Assembly (NCBI GenBank): GCA_030145625.1 | Contig: JAQYVF010000014.1 | Coordinates: 1-64,000, forward strand | DNA from: Desulfocapsa sp. | GTDB taxonomy: Bacteria; Desulfobacterota; Desulfobulbia; Desulfobulbales; Desulfocapsaceae | Length of the DNA: 64,000 nt | Direction of reading: 5' to 3' | Shown here: piece by piece, positions 8,786-17,690 of the stretch | Layout of the letters: the number at the start of each line of letters is the position of its first letter | Numbering within the stretch: the first letter of the stretch is position 1 | Position numbers and translations under genes: made by a program | Notes under the pieces: generated by a model | Seen by the model: only the letters and a program-made list of their open reading frames with translations | Told to the model about the DNA's origin: nothing | Database searches by the model: none

Positions 8786-11224
8786 TTATTCTTCCAGGTT
8801 TCGGTTGTTCCATGCCATTCGACAGGCCTCTTTACCGTCGGCTGGTATTGTTCCGGAAAAGAGTCGACGCAGAGGAACATGAACCGGACTGGTGAGAAAA
8901 GAGGCGACAGTTGTTGTCAGGCGGAGTTTATTAATTCCAATGCCGAATTCCTCAAATGTGCCGGAGACGTTTACGGGGGTGGCCAGGCTGAAGAATTCCG
9001 GTCTTTTGGCTTTTGGTCTTACTTTCAGCTTGAGCTCTTCTGTCTTGAAATTAATATTTGCTTCGCCTTCGATACTCATATGAGTGGTATCCATGAAAAT
9101 GGTTCGCTCCTGCATCAGTCCCTCTTCCAGAGCAAAACTTGCCACCAGGCAGTTGATGATGGATGTAGGTTCTTCATCCACTTCCGACGCCAGGGCAGAT
9201 AAGAGGTTCACTGCCCACAGGTCAATAATACTTGCGTCAAAATTTACAGGGGCAAAGGCCAAATCAAAATGGCCTTTACCGTATGCAATGGTCTCTCGTA
9301 GAGCAGGGGCCGTGGAGTCCAGCTCAATATCCAGATTTAGAATACCACCCATGGTTGATTCCTGCTTGGTGCGGCGGGCCAGGATACCAAGGTCGAGATG
9401 GTCGATTATGGTGCCCAAATGGATCTGAGCCTCTGTTGCTGTTGGATAAAAGGAGAACTCAAGCTTTGCTGCCCCTTCGGCAAGATCGAGCTGCAGGGGG
9501 GCAATGGAAAAACGACCATCCTGCAAGGTAGAGTGCAGGAGGCCACTGCCCAGGGTATCTTTTCCAGAAAGGACTTTTGCCATTTTAATGGATACGGATC
9601 CGTTGAATTTGGCCAGGGATTCGGGAGAGAGTAGGGCGGGAACTTCTACTCTCTCTTCTGTGTTTTTAGGAGATTGCTGTTTGGCTTCTTCCCTGTTCTG
9701 AGCTGGCTCTTTTTCCCCTTCAGGACTCCAGTCACCAAGTGCGAAATCATTGATTTGCACGATATTGCTGACAAGCTGTACCTTGAACTCAGGTCTCTCG
9801 CCGCTGCTATTAAAACTCATATTTCCTGTTAGATCACTTGATCCGACCTTGATATCCAGGTTCGATAAGTCATAGCCGGTATCGGTGGTTGCAAATTGCG
9901 CATCAAGACTATAAGGACCAAAAGGAGGAAGATCAATCCTCAATAACTCATCAAGGCTGTTGAGGTGGTCACCTTTTAGGGTCATGCCCATATTGAAGTT
10001 ATTACTGGTGATGGGCATTTTCACGGCGCCGTTGAATGAGAGTTCTGTATCTGCGCCGGAAAAGGCAATGTTGATGGGCAGTTCACCAGGGGTACTGATG
10101 TAATTGACCAGAGGCATGCCCTGGATGGCAATGGTTACCGGGGTTGCATCAATTGTTCCATCTAAATTCAGGATAATGGGTTTATCGGGTTGTGCTTCAA
10201 TGTTTCCATTCAGTTCCTTGAAGGTCAGGCCGGAATCATTTTCTACGTCACCGACAATCCAGTTTCCACCTTGTAAGTTGAAATTGAATGTTGATTGGCT
10301 TACCAGCTCATGCAGGCTTGCTCCTTTGAGTTGGAGCGTTATTCCCAGCTCTTTCGTGGAGGCATTGATTCCTTCTGCTACCTTGAACCAGCTGAGAAGT
10401 GCACCGACATCCACCGCACCAATAAAAACATCAAAAGAGAGCTGCTGTTCCTTGTTCTCCTGCTCAAGCTTTCCTTTGGCAGAAAAAGGGGTTCCCGCAA
10501 TGTTCCCAGAAAGAGTGAGGGGCCATGGTTGTTCCTGCGGGTGAAGTGTATCCTTGGCTTTTGCATTCAGGTCAAAACTATAGCTTTGCTCCAGTACATT
10601 TCCTTTGGCCTGCAGATGAATAGATTTGTCTTTTTTTGCCTTCCCGCTGAGCTCATCGAGTTGGAAAGTGAGGGTTTTTTCTAATACAGTGTCTTGATAG
10701 CGTATTGCAATATCTTTCAAGGAGAGTGAATCAACAGCCTTGAATGCCAGGCCATTTGTTTTTTCCTTCTGAGAAGGGACCGCGCCTGTTTCTTTTGGCT
10801 TTTCTTTTTTGTCAGATGCTGCAAAAGACCAGTTGTTCTGGTCACCTTGACGACTTTCCAGGTTGACACTGACACCCTCTGCCGTGATTTCATCGATATA
10901 GATTTCTTTTTTGAGCAGATCAAACAGCCCCAATTGTAGGCGTACCAGTTTGACGGTGACAAAGTCCGGATTTCCCCAGCCCTGTGGATTGTTAATTTGT
11001 ACACTCTGCACTTCAATTCTTGGGTTCAGGGTGGGGAGGAGTTCAACGGATCCTGTTATGGTGACTTGGCGATCAAGTGCAGCTGAGGCTCCTTTTTCGA
11101 CCATCGGACGAATCTTGTCCAGATTAACGGTGAGACCCATGAGGGAGACCACGGTCAGAGCACCGAGGAGCAATATAACAGGAGTCAGAACGATAAGAGT
11201 GATCCAGCGGAGGAAGGATTTCAT
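8786..11224 (-). CDS. AsmA family protein
   Basis: An 812-residue protein with one N-terminal membrane helix (about residues 7-30) followed by a long periplasmic beta-rich region. The N-terminal part (VSLMGLTVNLDKIRPMVEKGASAALDRQVTITGSVE, listed as a landmark of the family start) and the C-terminal AsmA_2-like part from about 560 are recognisable. AsmA-like proteins (AsmA, YhdP, TamB) form extended grooves and are implicated in moving phospholipids between the inner and outer membranes. A low-complexity charged linker lies near residues 505-530. The gene starts 97 bp downstream of the K+ channel gene and ends 21 bp before the DUF389 fusion, so it is cotranscribed with it. Confidence 0.88.
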   Translation of the reverse strand: MKSFLRWITLIVLTPVILLLGALTVVSLMGLTVNLDKIRPMVEKGASAALDRQVTITGSVELLPTLNPRIEVQSVQINNPQGWGNPDFVTVKLVRLQLGLFDLLKKEIYIDEITAEGVSVNLESRQGDQNNWSFAASDKKEKPKETGAVPSQKEKTNGLAFKAVDSLSLKDIAIRYQDTVLEKTLTFQLDELSGKAKKDKSIHLQAKGNVLEQSYSFDLNAKAKDTLHPQEQPWPLTLSGNIAGTPFSAKGKLEQENKEQQLSFDVFIGAVDVGALLSWFKVAEGINASTKELGITLQLKGASLHELVSQSTFNFNLQGGNWIVGDVENDSGLTFKELNGNIEAQPDKPIILNLDGTIDATPVTIAIQGMPLVNYISTPGELPINIAFSGADTELSFNGAVKMPITSNNFNMGMTLKGDHLNSLDELLRIDLPPFGPYSLDAQFATTDTGYDLSNLDIKVGSSDLTGNMSFNSSGERPEFKVQLVSNIVQINDFALGDWSPEGEKEPAQNREEAKQQSPKNTEERVEVPALLSPESLAKFNGSVSIKMAKVLSGKDTLGSGLLHSTLQDGRFSIAPLQLDLAEGAAKLEFSFYPTATEAQIHLGTIIDHLDLGILARRTKQESTMGGILNLDIELDSTAPALRETIAYGKGHFDLAFAPVNFDASIIDLWAVNLLSALASEVDEEPTSIINCLVASFALEEGLMQERTIFMDTTHMSIEGEANINFKTEELKLKVRPKAKRPEFFSLATPVNVSGTFEEFGIGINKLRLTTTVASFLTSPVHVPLRRLFSGTIPADGKEACRMAWNNRNLEE

Positions 11225-11321
11225 GGGAATTTACCTCGATCTGTGGAGGAAGGGGAAGAAGAAATGTTTTCTGTCTAGACGCCTCAATTATTTGCCACGA
11301 TTTTCTATGGCTGATAGACTC

Positions 11322-12011
11322 TTAGGTTTCATCCTGTCCTGTGTTATGTTTGTCGGATACATGCATCCCAACCAGCCATGCCACAACAACGGCTGTGAAG
11401 AATTGCCCGAAGATTGCCTCCATCTGACAAAGTGAGGCCGCTCCAGGTGTTTGGGGGGTAATATCACCATATCCCAGGGTGGTGAGGGTAACAAAACTGA
11501 AATAATTAAAGGCATGAACCCTGTTTTCCTGCATATTTTCCAACAAAATACCGCTGTAGGCACCTGGGGTTATTTCATTCAGGAGTGCATAGAGCGAGCC
11601 CCAGAAGAGACCGAATATGAGGTAGAGGCTAAAGGTTGCGTAGAGCACGTTTCGTGTCACCTTGCGTGAATGGGCAATCTGCCACACATAGGAATACACA
11701 AGAAGGCCGAAATAGATGGCAAAGAGCAGGTAGGCGGCAACCCGACTAAAAGAGATAATGTCATAGATCCCAAGCCAGTAAAGTGCTAGCAGCGGCATGA
11801 GCAGGACCATGGCAGCAGAGCGTTCCTGCTGTTTTTTCTGCACTGTATAGATCGCAACAAACATGGCTACTGACAGCGATGCATGGGCATAAACAGCGAG
11901 AGATGGATAGGGGTCAAGAAAGGGACTGCCGACAATGTAGATCAAAAGGAAAAAAAGGAGATTTCTGAAACCGTGCCCCTCAATGGGGGGGCTTTTTTTA
12001 TGAGCAGTCAT
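11322..12011 (-). CDS. Two-pore-loop-type potassium channel family protein
   Basis: A 229-residue inner-membrane protein with about six hydrophobic helices and a single pore loop before the last one. The selectivity filter reads TLTTLGYGDITP (about residues 185-196), the standard K+ filter with GYGD. No large cytoplasmic RCK or cyclic-nucleotide domain follows, since only about ten residues remain after the last helix. The start codon lies two bases after the stop of the outer-membrane factor gene, so the two are cotranscribed. Potassium selectivity follows from the filter; gating is unknown. Confidence 0.88.
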   Translation of the reverse strand: MTAHKKSPPIEGHGFRNLLFFLLIYIVGSPFLDPYPSLAVYAHASLSVAMFVAIYTVQKKQQERSAAMVLLMPLLALYWLGIYDIISFSRVAAYLLFAIYFGLLVYSYVWQIAHSRKVTRNVLYATFSLYLIFGLFWGSLYALLNEITPGAYSGILLENMQENRVHAFNYFSFVTLTTLGYGDITPQTPGAASLCQMEAIFGQFFTAVVVAWLVGMHVSDKHNTGQDET

Positions 12012-12013
12012 GG

Positions 12014-13537
12014 TTAGTTATCCTCAGGGACTGGTTCTTTCAACATCTTCCCCCAATCTGTTCGTTCCTGCATCTTTTCTTTAACGGCCTCGGGGACAAA
12101 GTCGTGGCCAAGACGTATCTGCCAGCCCCCGCCAAGCGCCTTGTACAGGCCGATGAAGTCGGTTGCCATCTGTCCCTGGATCTGAGCGTATTGATCCTGT
12201 TTCTGGGTCAGTGCTCTGGTGGAATCGAGAACCCGCTGGTAATCGACAAATCCTTCTTCATATTGGAGTAGGGAAAGCTCTACGGACCTACTGGAGCTTG
12301 CCACTCCCTGATTGAGGTATTTTGCTTCCCTTTGTACATAGAGAAGAGCGCTCATGCTGTCTTCTACTTCGCGGGCAGCATTGAGTACCGTATTTTGATA
12401 ATTGGTGATGAGCTGTTCCAGGCGAGCATCCTGGATCCGTACCTGATTTTTTATTCGTCCATAGTTTAAGATGTTCCATTTGAAAGCCGGACCAAATGAA
12501 TAGCTGAAAGTGTTTGCCTCAAAAATATCGCCGAGGCTGTTTTCACCGATATCATTGGCGCTCCATCCCAAGGAGCCAAAGAGCGTAAAACTCGGGTATA
12601 ATTCAGTGACAGCGACACCTACCTGGGCACTCTGAGCAGCTGTCTGCATCTCGGCTTTGCGAATATCCGGACGTCTCCGCAGGAGGTCAGCGGGAACGCC
12701 GACAGCTATTTCAGGAGAAGCCGCTGGAATTGAACCCGTTACAGTAAGAAATTCGCTCAGATCTCCCGGTACTCTTCCCAAAAGAATGGCGAGCCCGTTG
12801 CGGTTTTTCTGCAAGGTGCTTTGCAGGTTTGGTATTGTTGCAAGGGTTGAACTCAAGAGCGTCTTTGCCTGCTGCACATCAAGTTCAGTGACAGTACCGG
12901 CTTCAAACTGATGCATGACCAGTTGCAGACCATTTTGTTGGAGTGTACTGTTTTTCCTGGCCAGACGGATGCGCTCTTCCAAGGTACGAATAGAAGTGTA
13001 CGTGCGGGCTACCTCCGCCGTAAGGGTGACAAGGATATCATCGTAATCAGCGATACTTGCCAACAGGTTGGCATCTGCAGATTCAATGGAACGGCTGAAT
13101 TTTCCCCAGAAGTCTATTTCCCAGCCAACATCAAAGCCAATGGATGCTGCATTGTAATAACGATCCGAGGCAGGGCCGGTGGTGCCGATGGTCATGGCGT
13201 CACCGTTCATTTCCTGCAGTTGGGGGTAGATATTTCCTTTGACCCGTCCCAGTTGAGCCCGGGCTTCAAGGATACGCAGGCCGGCAGTGCGCAGAGACAG
13301 ATTCTGCTCATAGGCCGCCTGGATCAGTTTGTCCAGGGTCGGATCATTGAAGAGCTTCCACCACTCTATGCTCTCCTCTTCTGATTGCTTTTGAAAAACT
13401 GCGTTTTCTCTCTCATTCCAGCTTTCCGGGAGTTCTGCCTCTGGAGGTCTGAAGTCGGGGCCGAGCATGGTGCAGCCACCAAAAGAAAACGCTGAAAGGC
13501 CGAGAAGACAAAGGGTGCTGAGTTGATAAAATTTCAT
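12014..13537 (-). CDS. Outer-membrane factor, NodT/OprM-type efflux lipoprotein
   Basis: A 507-residue TolC-superfamily lipoprotein. A lipobox FGGC is followed by the family opening MLGPDFRPPEAELPESW. Two outer-membrane efflux repeats follow, with the characteristic helix ends LRTAGLRILEARAQLG (first half) and AVGVPADLLRRRPDIRKAE (second half). Such proteins form the outer channel of tripartite RND pumps or secretion systems. No RND pump or membrane-fusion protein gene is adjacent, so the partner is elsewhere or different. It is the first gene of the eight-gene envelope run and lies 126 bp downstream of the AI-2E gene, so either gap could hold the operon promoter. Confidence 0.92.
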   Translation of the reverse strand: MKFYQLSTLCLLGLSAFSFGGCTMLGPDFRPPEAELPESWNERENAVFQKQSEEESIEWWKLFNDPTLDKLIQAAYEQNLSLRTAGLRILEARAQLGRVKGNIYPQLQEMNGDAMTIGTTGPASDRYYNAASIGFDVGWEIDFWGKFSRSIESADANLLASIADYDDILVTLTAEVARTYTSIRTLEERIRLARKNSTLQQNGLQLVMHQFEAGTVTELDVQQAKTLLSSTLATIPNLQSTLQKNRNGLAILLGRVPGDLSEFLTVTGSIPAASPEIAVGVPADLLRRRPDIRKAEMQTAAQSAQVGVAVTELYPSFTLFGSLGWSANDIGENSLGDIFEANTFSYSFGPAFKWNILNYGRIKNQVRIQDARLEQLITNYQNTVLNAAREVEDSMSALLYVQREAKYLNQGVASSSRSVELSLLQYEEGFVDYQRVLDSTRALTQKQDQYAQIQGQMATDFIGLYKALGGGWQIRLGHDFVPEAVKEKMQERTDWGKMLKEPVPEDN

Positions 13538-13663
13538 GTGCAGGGTCTCACTAGAAGTACAAGCTCCAGGGGAGTTAAGATTTTTGGTCTCAAAGTCAGA
13601 TGCAGGTCGGGGCGCAGGCTTTGTCAGTCGAGGTTGGCCAGTATGAAAATGATCCCAGCCTGC

Positions 13664-14740
13664 TCAATTATCGGTTTTTTCTTCAATCTCATCAAGCCAT
13701 GCCATAAATAAAGTATACATAATAGCAAGCACAACGGCACCGACAAAAAGACCGATAATACCGAAGAGCATCATACCACCCAGTGCGCCCAGGAGAATAA
13801 CCAGCATGGGGATATCAACGCCGCGTCCCATGAGCAGGGGTTTTAGGAAGCCGTCACTTGCACTGACAAAAAGACTCCAGATAAGAAAAATAACAGCTGG
13901 GGTGGTGTCGGCAACAGAAAAGACATAGGCGGCAACTGGTGCAAGGATAAGGATCGGCGGTAATTGACTGACTGCACAGACCAGCACCAATAGAGCCCAC
14001 AACCCCGCAGCGGGAACACCTACCAGTACCATGCCGATGGCGGAAAGGATTGCCTGAATCACTGCCACTCCAACAACACCCTGCATCACACCACGGATGG
14101 TGGCGGTGGCCAGGGAGGTGATTTCCGCTCCCTGCTCACCTGCAAAACGGGTAATGATTTTCTCGGAAATTGCAGAGCTCTTTTCTGCCTTGGCCAGAAA
14201 TACTCCGGCAATACAGGTTGAAATGATAACCATGAAGAGTCCCAAAACACCTCCGCCCACAGAGCCAAGCAGTGTCGTGGCTGCTGCTTTAAGCTGGGGG
14301 GCGAATTGTTTCAGGGCTGCTTCCAGATTTGTTGAAGAGAGTTGCCAGGCGTGATGGATTGACTCGCCAACAAAAGGCCAGTCGGCAACGTTTGATGGGG
14401 GAGGAGGGATAGCCAGTGTCTTGTTCTCCATTTGCTCCGAGATTGTCTGCACTGTCTCAATAGATTGCATGACAAGGAGAACAGATGGGATAATCAGTGC
14501 GGCGGTGATGAGCAGAACAAAAAGGACAGCTGCCAGTGACCTTCGTCCGCCAAGCTTTTTGGCAAGCCAGGCAATAAACGGTTCCAGGGCAACCGCCAGA
14601 ATGATTCCCCAGATAACCGGAATCATAAAGGGCTTTATCAGGAGAAAAGTCCAAATGACCATGATCCCGAGGATCGATAATTTTATAACCATTTCAATAA
14701 TATTTTTGGTGAAAACTGTATTGCTGTCTATGGTTTCCAT
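13664..14740 (-). CDS. AI-2E family transporter (PerM/YdiK type)
   Basis: A 358-residue polytopic inner-membrane protein with about eight helices and the AI-2E family order: VIWGIILAVALEPFIAWLAKKLGGRRSLAA near the N-terminus, a periplasmic helical segment around residues 120-170, and the C-terminal FGIIGLFVGAVVLAIMYTLF. Members export autoinducer-2 (TqsA) or act as Na+/H+ antiporters or permeases, so the substrate cannot be assigned. It is in the same direction as the envelope operon and may be cotranscribed with it. Confidence 0.9.
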   Translation of the reverse strand: METIDSNTVFTKNIIEMVIKLSILGIMVIWTFLLIKPFMIPVIWGIILAVALEPFIAWLAKKLGGRRSLAAVLFVLLITAALIIPSVLLVMQSIETVQTISEQMENKTLAIPPPPSNVADWPFVGESIHHAWQLSSTNLEAALKQFAPQLKAAATTLLGSVGGGVLGLFMVIISTCIAGVFLAKAEKSSAISEKIITRFAGEQGAEITSLATATIRGVMQGVVGVAVIQAILSAIGMVLVGVPAAGLWALLVLVCAVSQLPPILILAPVAAYVFSVADTTPAVIFLIWSLFVSASDGFLKPLLMGRGVDIPMLVILLGALGGMMLFGIIGLFVGAVVLAIMYTLFMAWLDEIEEKTDN

Positions 14741-14763
14741 GGTGTCACCATTTCCCTTTATGA

Positions 14764-15000
14764 TTATAAAATTCCAAAGTGCTTCTGCGAAAAGGCCACC
14801 CGCTCTTCAGGGCTGCGGTTTTTTCCAATTTCCAGTTCAACTGCATCAAAGCGTTTTTGCATGCCCACACCGTTTGCCATCTGAATGGCAAGCCCGGGAC
14901 GGGCATTGAGCTCGAGAATCAGTGGGCCTTTTTTGGCATCAAGGACAATGTCTGCACCAAGGTAGCCAAGGTCGGTGATTTCATAACAGTGGCTGTCCAG
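14764..15000 (-). pseudogene. C-terminal remnant of an alpha-L-glutamate-ligase-like (RimK-type) ATP-grasp gene
   Basis: Reading the minus strand from 15000 to the TAA at 14764-14766 gives 78 residues. They end an ATP-grasp protein: LGADIVLDAKKGPLILELNA, RPGLAIQMAN, then a C-terminal tail finishing FGIL. The LxLNARPGLxIQxAN block is characteristic of the RimK-related ligase-like family (TIGR02291). A TAA stop lies directly before it in frame (15001-15003), and nothing upstream resembles the rest of the protein, so this is a 5'-deleted remnant. Intact relatives are often beside an inactive transglutaminase/7TM gene, which is absent here. Confidence 0.7.
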
Positions 15001-15175
15001 TTAGCAGAATAGAGCTGGTCAGAGTAATTGTCGTAGTCGAAGTGATTTTGCAAAAAGTTATCAGCCGGGTATACATTAATGATCTCCTTTGTTAAGTGCT
15101 TCGAGCAGCAGGTTGGCATTAACTATCGGAGACTAATATGTAAATCAGGTGGATGCTACGGGGATGTCAAGTTTT

Positions 15176-15781
15176 TTAAAACATGATCCCAGAGATGTAG
15201 TTCCGGTTAGAGAATTCCTTGCCGGCAATAATCTGGCCTGTAGGGATGTCATAAATGATGGACCCGTTTTCTGTCAGGCCGATAATATAGCGGCGGAATG
15301 TGCCATCAGCTTTAATTTCTCCCCAGGGTTCGTTGTTTTGGGCTACCAGCAGTCCAATCAGAACGGAACCTTTTACATTGTAGCGTTTTGCCACAGAAAG
15401 ATTTGCAATGTTGGACATCAACATTGCAAACGTTTCTTCATAGGCTGTAGGAAGTGTTTGTAAACTGTCCAGCTCCGGGACTTGTTGTTTGATGAAGTTT
15501 TCGGTCCAGTGCAGGACATCCATGAACCATTTTTCGGTGATAAACATATATCTTTTATCACCGACGACAATTTTTTTCAGGGTTGGATGTTTCTTCTGCA
15601 GCTGTCTTCTGATGAATTCGCCGTACAGGAGCTTGGCTTTGCCATCTATCGCAATTATCTCCGGAGGAGGCCCACTTTTAATTACCAGGGAGTTGTTTTT
15701 TTGAGCTCTAACATGTCCGGGACAAAGTGTAAGCAGCATCATGCAGAGCATTATTATTATGGGTGACTGGATATGTTTCAA
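15176..15781 (-). CDS. Secreted papain-like (agglutinin C-terminal/MOA-type) paralogue, catalytic residues replaced
   Basis: A 201-residue protein with a signal peptide (about residues 9-26, cleavage near VRA). Its second half aligns with the neighbouring gene product along its length, including FIxxKWFMDVL with its PRHDWLEHLL, IIGLTENGSIIYDIPTG with MFGVTEDGFFVIEPQNG, and the shared end SNRNYISGIMF/PNRQFIQEAYLF. At the places where the neighbour has Cys118, His164 and Glu179, this protein has Glu, Arg and Asp, so it is not expected to be a cysteine protease. Its start overlaps the neighbour's stop by 4 bp (translational coupling). It may act as a partner or regulator of the active copy, which is inference. 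Confidence 0.6.
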   Translation of the reverse strand: MKHIQSPIIIMLCMMLLTLCPGHVRAQKNNSLVIKSGPPPEIIAIDGKAKLLYGEFIRRQLQKKHPTLKKIVVGDKRYMFITEKWFMDVLHWTENFIKQQVPELDSLQTLPTAYEETFAMLMSNIANLSVAKRYNVKGSVLIGLLVAQNNEPWGEIKADGTFRRYIIGLTENGSIIYDIPTGQIIAGKEFSNRNYISGIMF

Positions 15782-16389
15782 AACAGGTAGGCCTCCTGGA
15801 TGAACTGTCTGTTTGGGTACTCTTTCAGGCGTACATATTCACCATTTTGCGGCTCGATAACAAAAAATCCATCTTCAGTAACCCCAAACATCAGGGCATG
15901 CATCATCGGAGGCAGGCCGGCCCATTCTTCTTTTGCATCTACCCGCATCCAGCCAATTGTCGCTCGGGTGTCATAGTAGCCTGCTTTCCATATTCGCACG
16001 GTTGTCAGGGCGTTAAGTAACTCACTGTAGTTTTCACAGTCCCATGTATCGGCTTTGGCTTGTACATTTGTTTTTTTGAGAAGGGCGGCATAGGCTTCTA
16101 AGAGATGCTCTAACCAGTCATGACGAGGGACAATGAAGCGCTTGATTTCTTTGTTCCAGTGGAGTTCTTTAAATTCCCGGCTGTGCTGTTGAATGATATT
16201 CTTAATTTCTTCGGCAGTGATATATTGCGGAGATCCGTCAGTCTGCACGGCTGGCATAAACTCACTGGGCATTGGGAGCTCAAGGAGTTGTTCTTCTCCC
16301 GATACCCCCATCTTCGGTACTGTTAACAGTATCAGCAGAAACAAAAAACAGACTGACAAGAGCCAGTTGCATATTTTTATCAGTTTCAT
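15778..16389 (-). CDS. Secreted papain-like cysteine-protease-fold protein (agglutinin C-terminal/MOA-related)
   Basis: A 203-residue protein from the ATG at 16389; a TTG at 16425 in the same frame is less likely because the signal peptide begins at the ATG. The catalytic layout is Cys118 in TWDCENYS, His164 in MMHALMFGV and Glu179 in FVIEPQNG. This Cys-His-Glu order and the 'IEPQxG' block recall the papain-like domain at the C-terminus of the Marasmius oreades agglutinin and bacterial 'lectin MOA-related' proteins. No lectin domain is present; the N-terminal 110 residues are short and helical. It is exported and first in a two-gene operon with a non-catalytic paralogue. The fold assignment rests on motifs, not a search. 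Confidence 0.6.
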   Translation of the reverse strand: MKLIKICNWLLSVCFLFLLILLTVPKMGVSGEEQLLELPMPSEFMPAVQTDGSPQYITAEEIKNIIQQHSREFKELHWNKEIKRFIVPRHDWLEHLLEAYAALLKKTNVQAKADTWDCENYSELLNALTTVRIWKAGYYDTRATIGWMRVDAKEEWAGLPPMMHALMFGVTEDGFFVIEPQNGEYVRLKEYPNRQFIQEAYLF

Positions 16390-16478
16390 TATTTTGCCTG
16401 TTCTTGAAGTGAGTTGTTGTCTCAATTAACGTAATGTTACATTTCGTGAAGTCAGGCGGATTGATAAGGGTTCGCTTT

Positions 16479-17510
16479 TTACTCCTCCCCATCCAGACGC
16501 ATACTTTTGATAATTCGATCGAGTTCACCGGACTTCCGCAACTGTTCAATCTTGGTTTCTGCTTCTTCTACTTTCTCAACACCTTCCACACCAACAATCA
16601 GAGTAATGGGTTCATCTCTGAGAGAGGCCTTGTCGGTAATGTCAAGACCATTGACGGTGATAATGGATTTCAGGGTTTTGACATATTCCATGCCTTTTTC
16701 CGAATAGCTGTCCAGGGTATCGGCAAGTGCCAGGCCACTCACGTCCTTTCCCTGCTTTCTTAAGGTTGCTCTTTTGTCTCGAAGTTTCTGATAGGCTCTA
16801 TGGGTGTTGAGGTTCTGCATATAACTTCTGACTGAGTCAAATGGCCAGTCGTAGGCTGCTACTCCATAATTCCCTTTGCTGGCACGGTGCTCTTTAGGTT
16901 TCATGCCGTCACCGCTGTAGGTCCACTGACCAAACAGGGCATTTCCTTCAACTGCGAAACGGGATGTACCATAACCGCTCTCATAAGCGGTCTGTCCCAG
17001 GGCCAGTGAGGGAGGGATGCTATCCACCCGATCAAGCAGGTCGGCGATCTGTTTTTTTGGATTGTCTCCATCTTGCAGACCGTATTTTTGTGCAAGAGAT
17101 TTCAGGCTGGCCCGTTCCTTTGTGCTGAGTGCTTTTCCTTTATTTACGGTTGCCTGGATTGATTCAAGCTCTTGTCTTTCTTCCATGATCAGTTCGTTGG
17201 CGAGAAGAATCAGGGGGACAATCGCGCGGTAGAAAAGTTCTTTTTTGACAGGGACAGGTATTTTTTGTGATTCTTGTTGCCAGCGTTTACTAGCCACTGC
17301 AAGTATCAAGCGTGGAACATTAAGGTCTTTGGCATGCGTTTTGGGACCCCAAAAATTTTTGCTTTTAAAGAATTCAACCGTTTTGTCAATTTCACCGGCA
17401 TGAACCACTATTTCATAGCTATTGCTTTTGGCAGCCGCTGTCAGGGGTGCACCGAGCCAGATAATAGTCAATAAAATTGAGAGTGACTGTGAAAGCTGGT
17501 AAGAGGACAA
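16479..17510 (-). CDS. Bax-type glucosaminidase domain protein
   Basis: A 343-residue exported protein with a signal peptide (about 8-26). The C-terminal half is a glucosaminidase (peptidoglycan beta-N-acetylglucosaminidase) domain, with ALGQTAYESGYGTSRF and VEGNALFGQWTY carrying the catalytic Glu, then YDWPFDSVRSYMQNLNTH. The N-terminal 140 residues match E. coli Bax in layout (VVHAGEIDKTVEFFKSKN is part of a helical region). The start is a TTG, chosen because AAGGTGAG lies four bases upstream. It probably trims cell-wall glycan. The next genes downstream are the papain-like pair, separated by 89 bp. Confidence 0.85.
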   Translation of the reverse strand: MSSYQLSQSLSILLTIIWLGAPLTAAAKSNSYEIVVHAGEIDKTVEFFKSKNFWGPKTHAKDLNVPRLILAVASKRWQQESQKIPVPVKKELFYRAIVPLILLANELIMEERQELESIQATVNKGKALSTKERASLKSLAQKYGLQDGDNPKKQIADLLDRVDSIPPSLALGQTAYESGYGTSRFAVEGNALFGQWTYSGDGMKPKEHRASKGNYGVAAYDWPFDSVRSYMQNLNTHRAYQKLRDKRATLRKQGKDVSGLALADTLDSYSEKGMEYVKTLKSIITVNGLDITDKASLRDEPITLIVGVEGVEKVEEAETKIEQLRKSGELDRIIKSMRLDGEE

Positions 17511-17690
17511 AGTCTCACCTTGGAATGATTTTATTTGTATTCATAACAGTCAATCTACTCCTTCCCTTGTCGGATAGCAAAGATAATCATTCGCAAAAAT
17601 GTTGTCAGAGGACGTGATTCGGTTGTGTGTAAGTAGCAATTGATTCGTTTCCTGGGAGATGAACATTTCTTCCCAGGCTGTACTGCAAGG

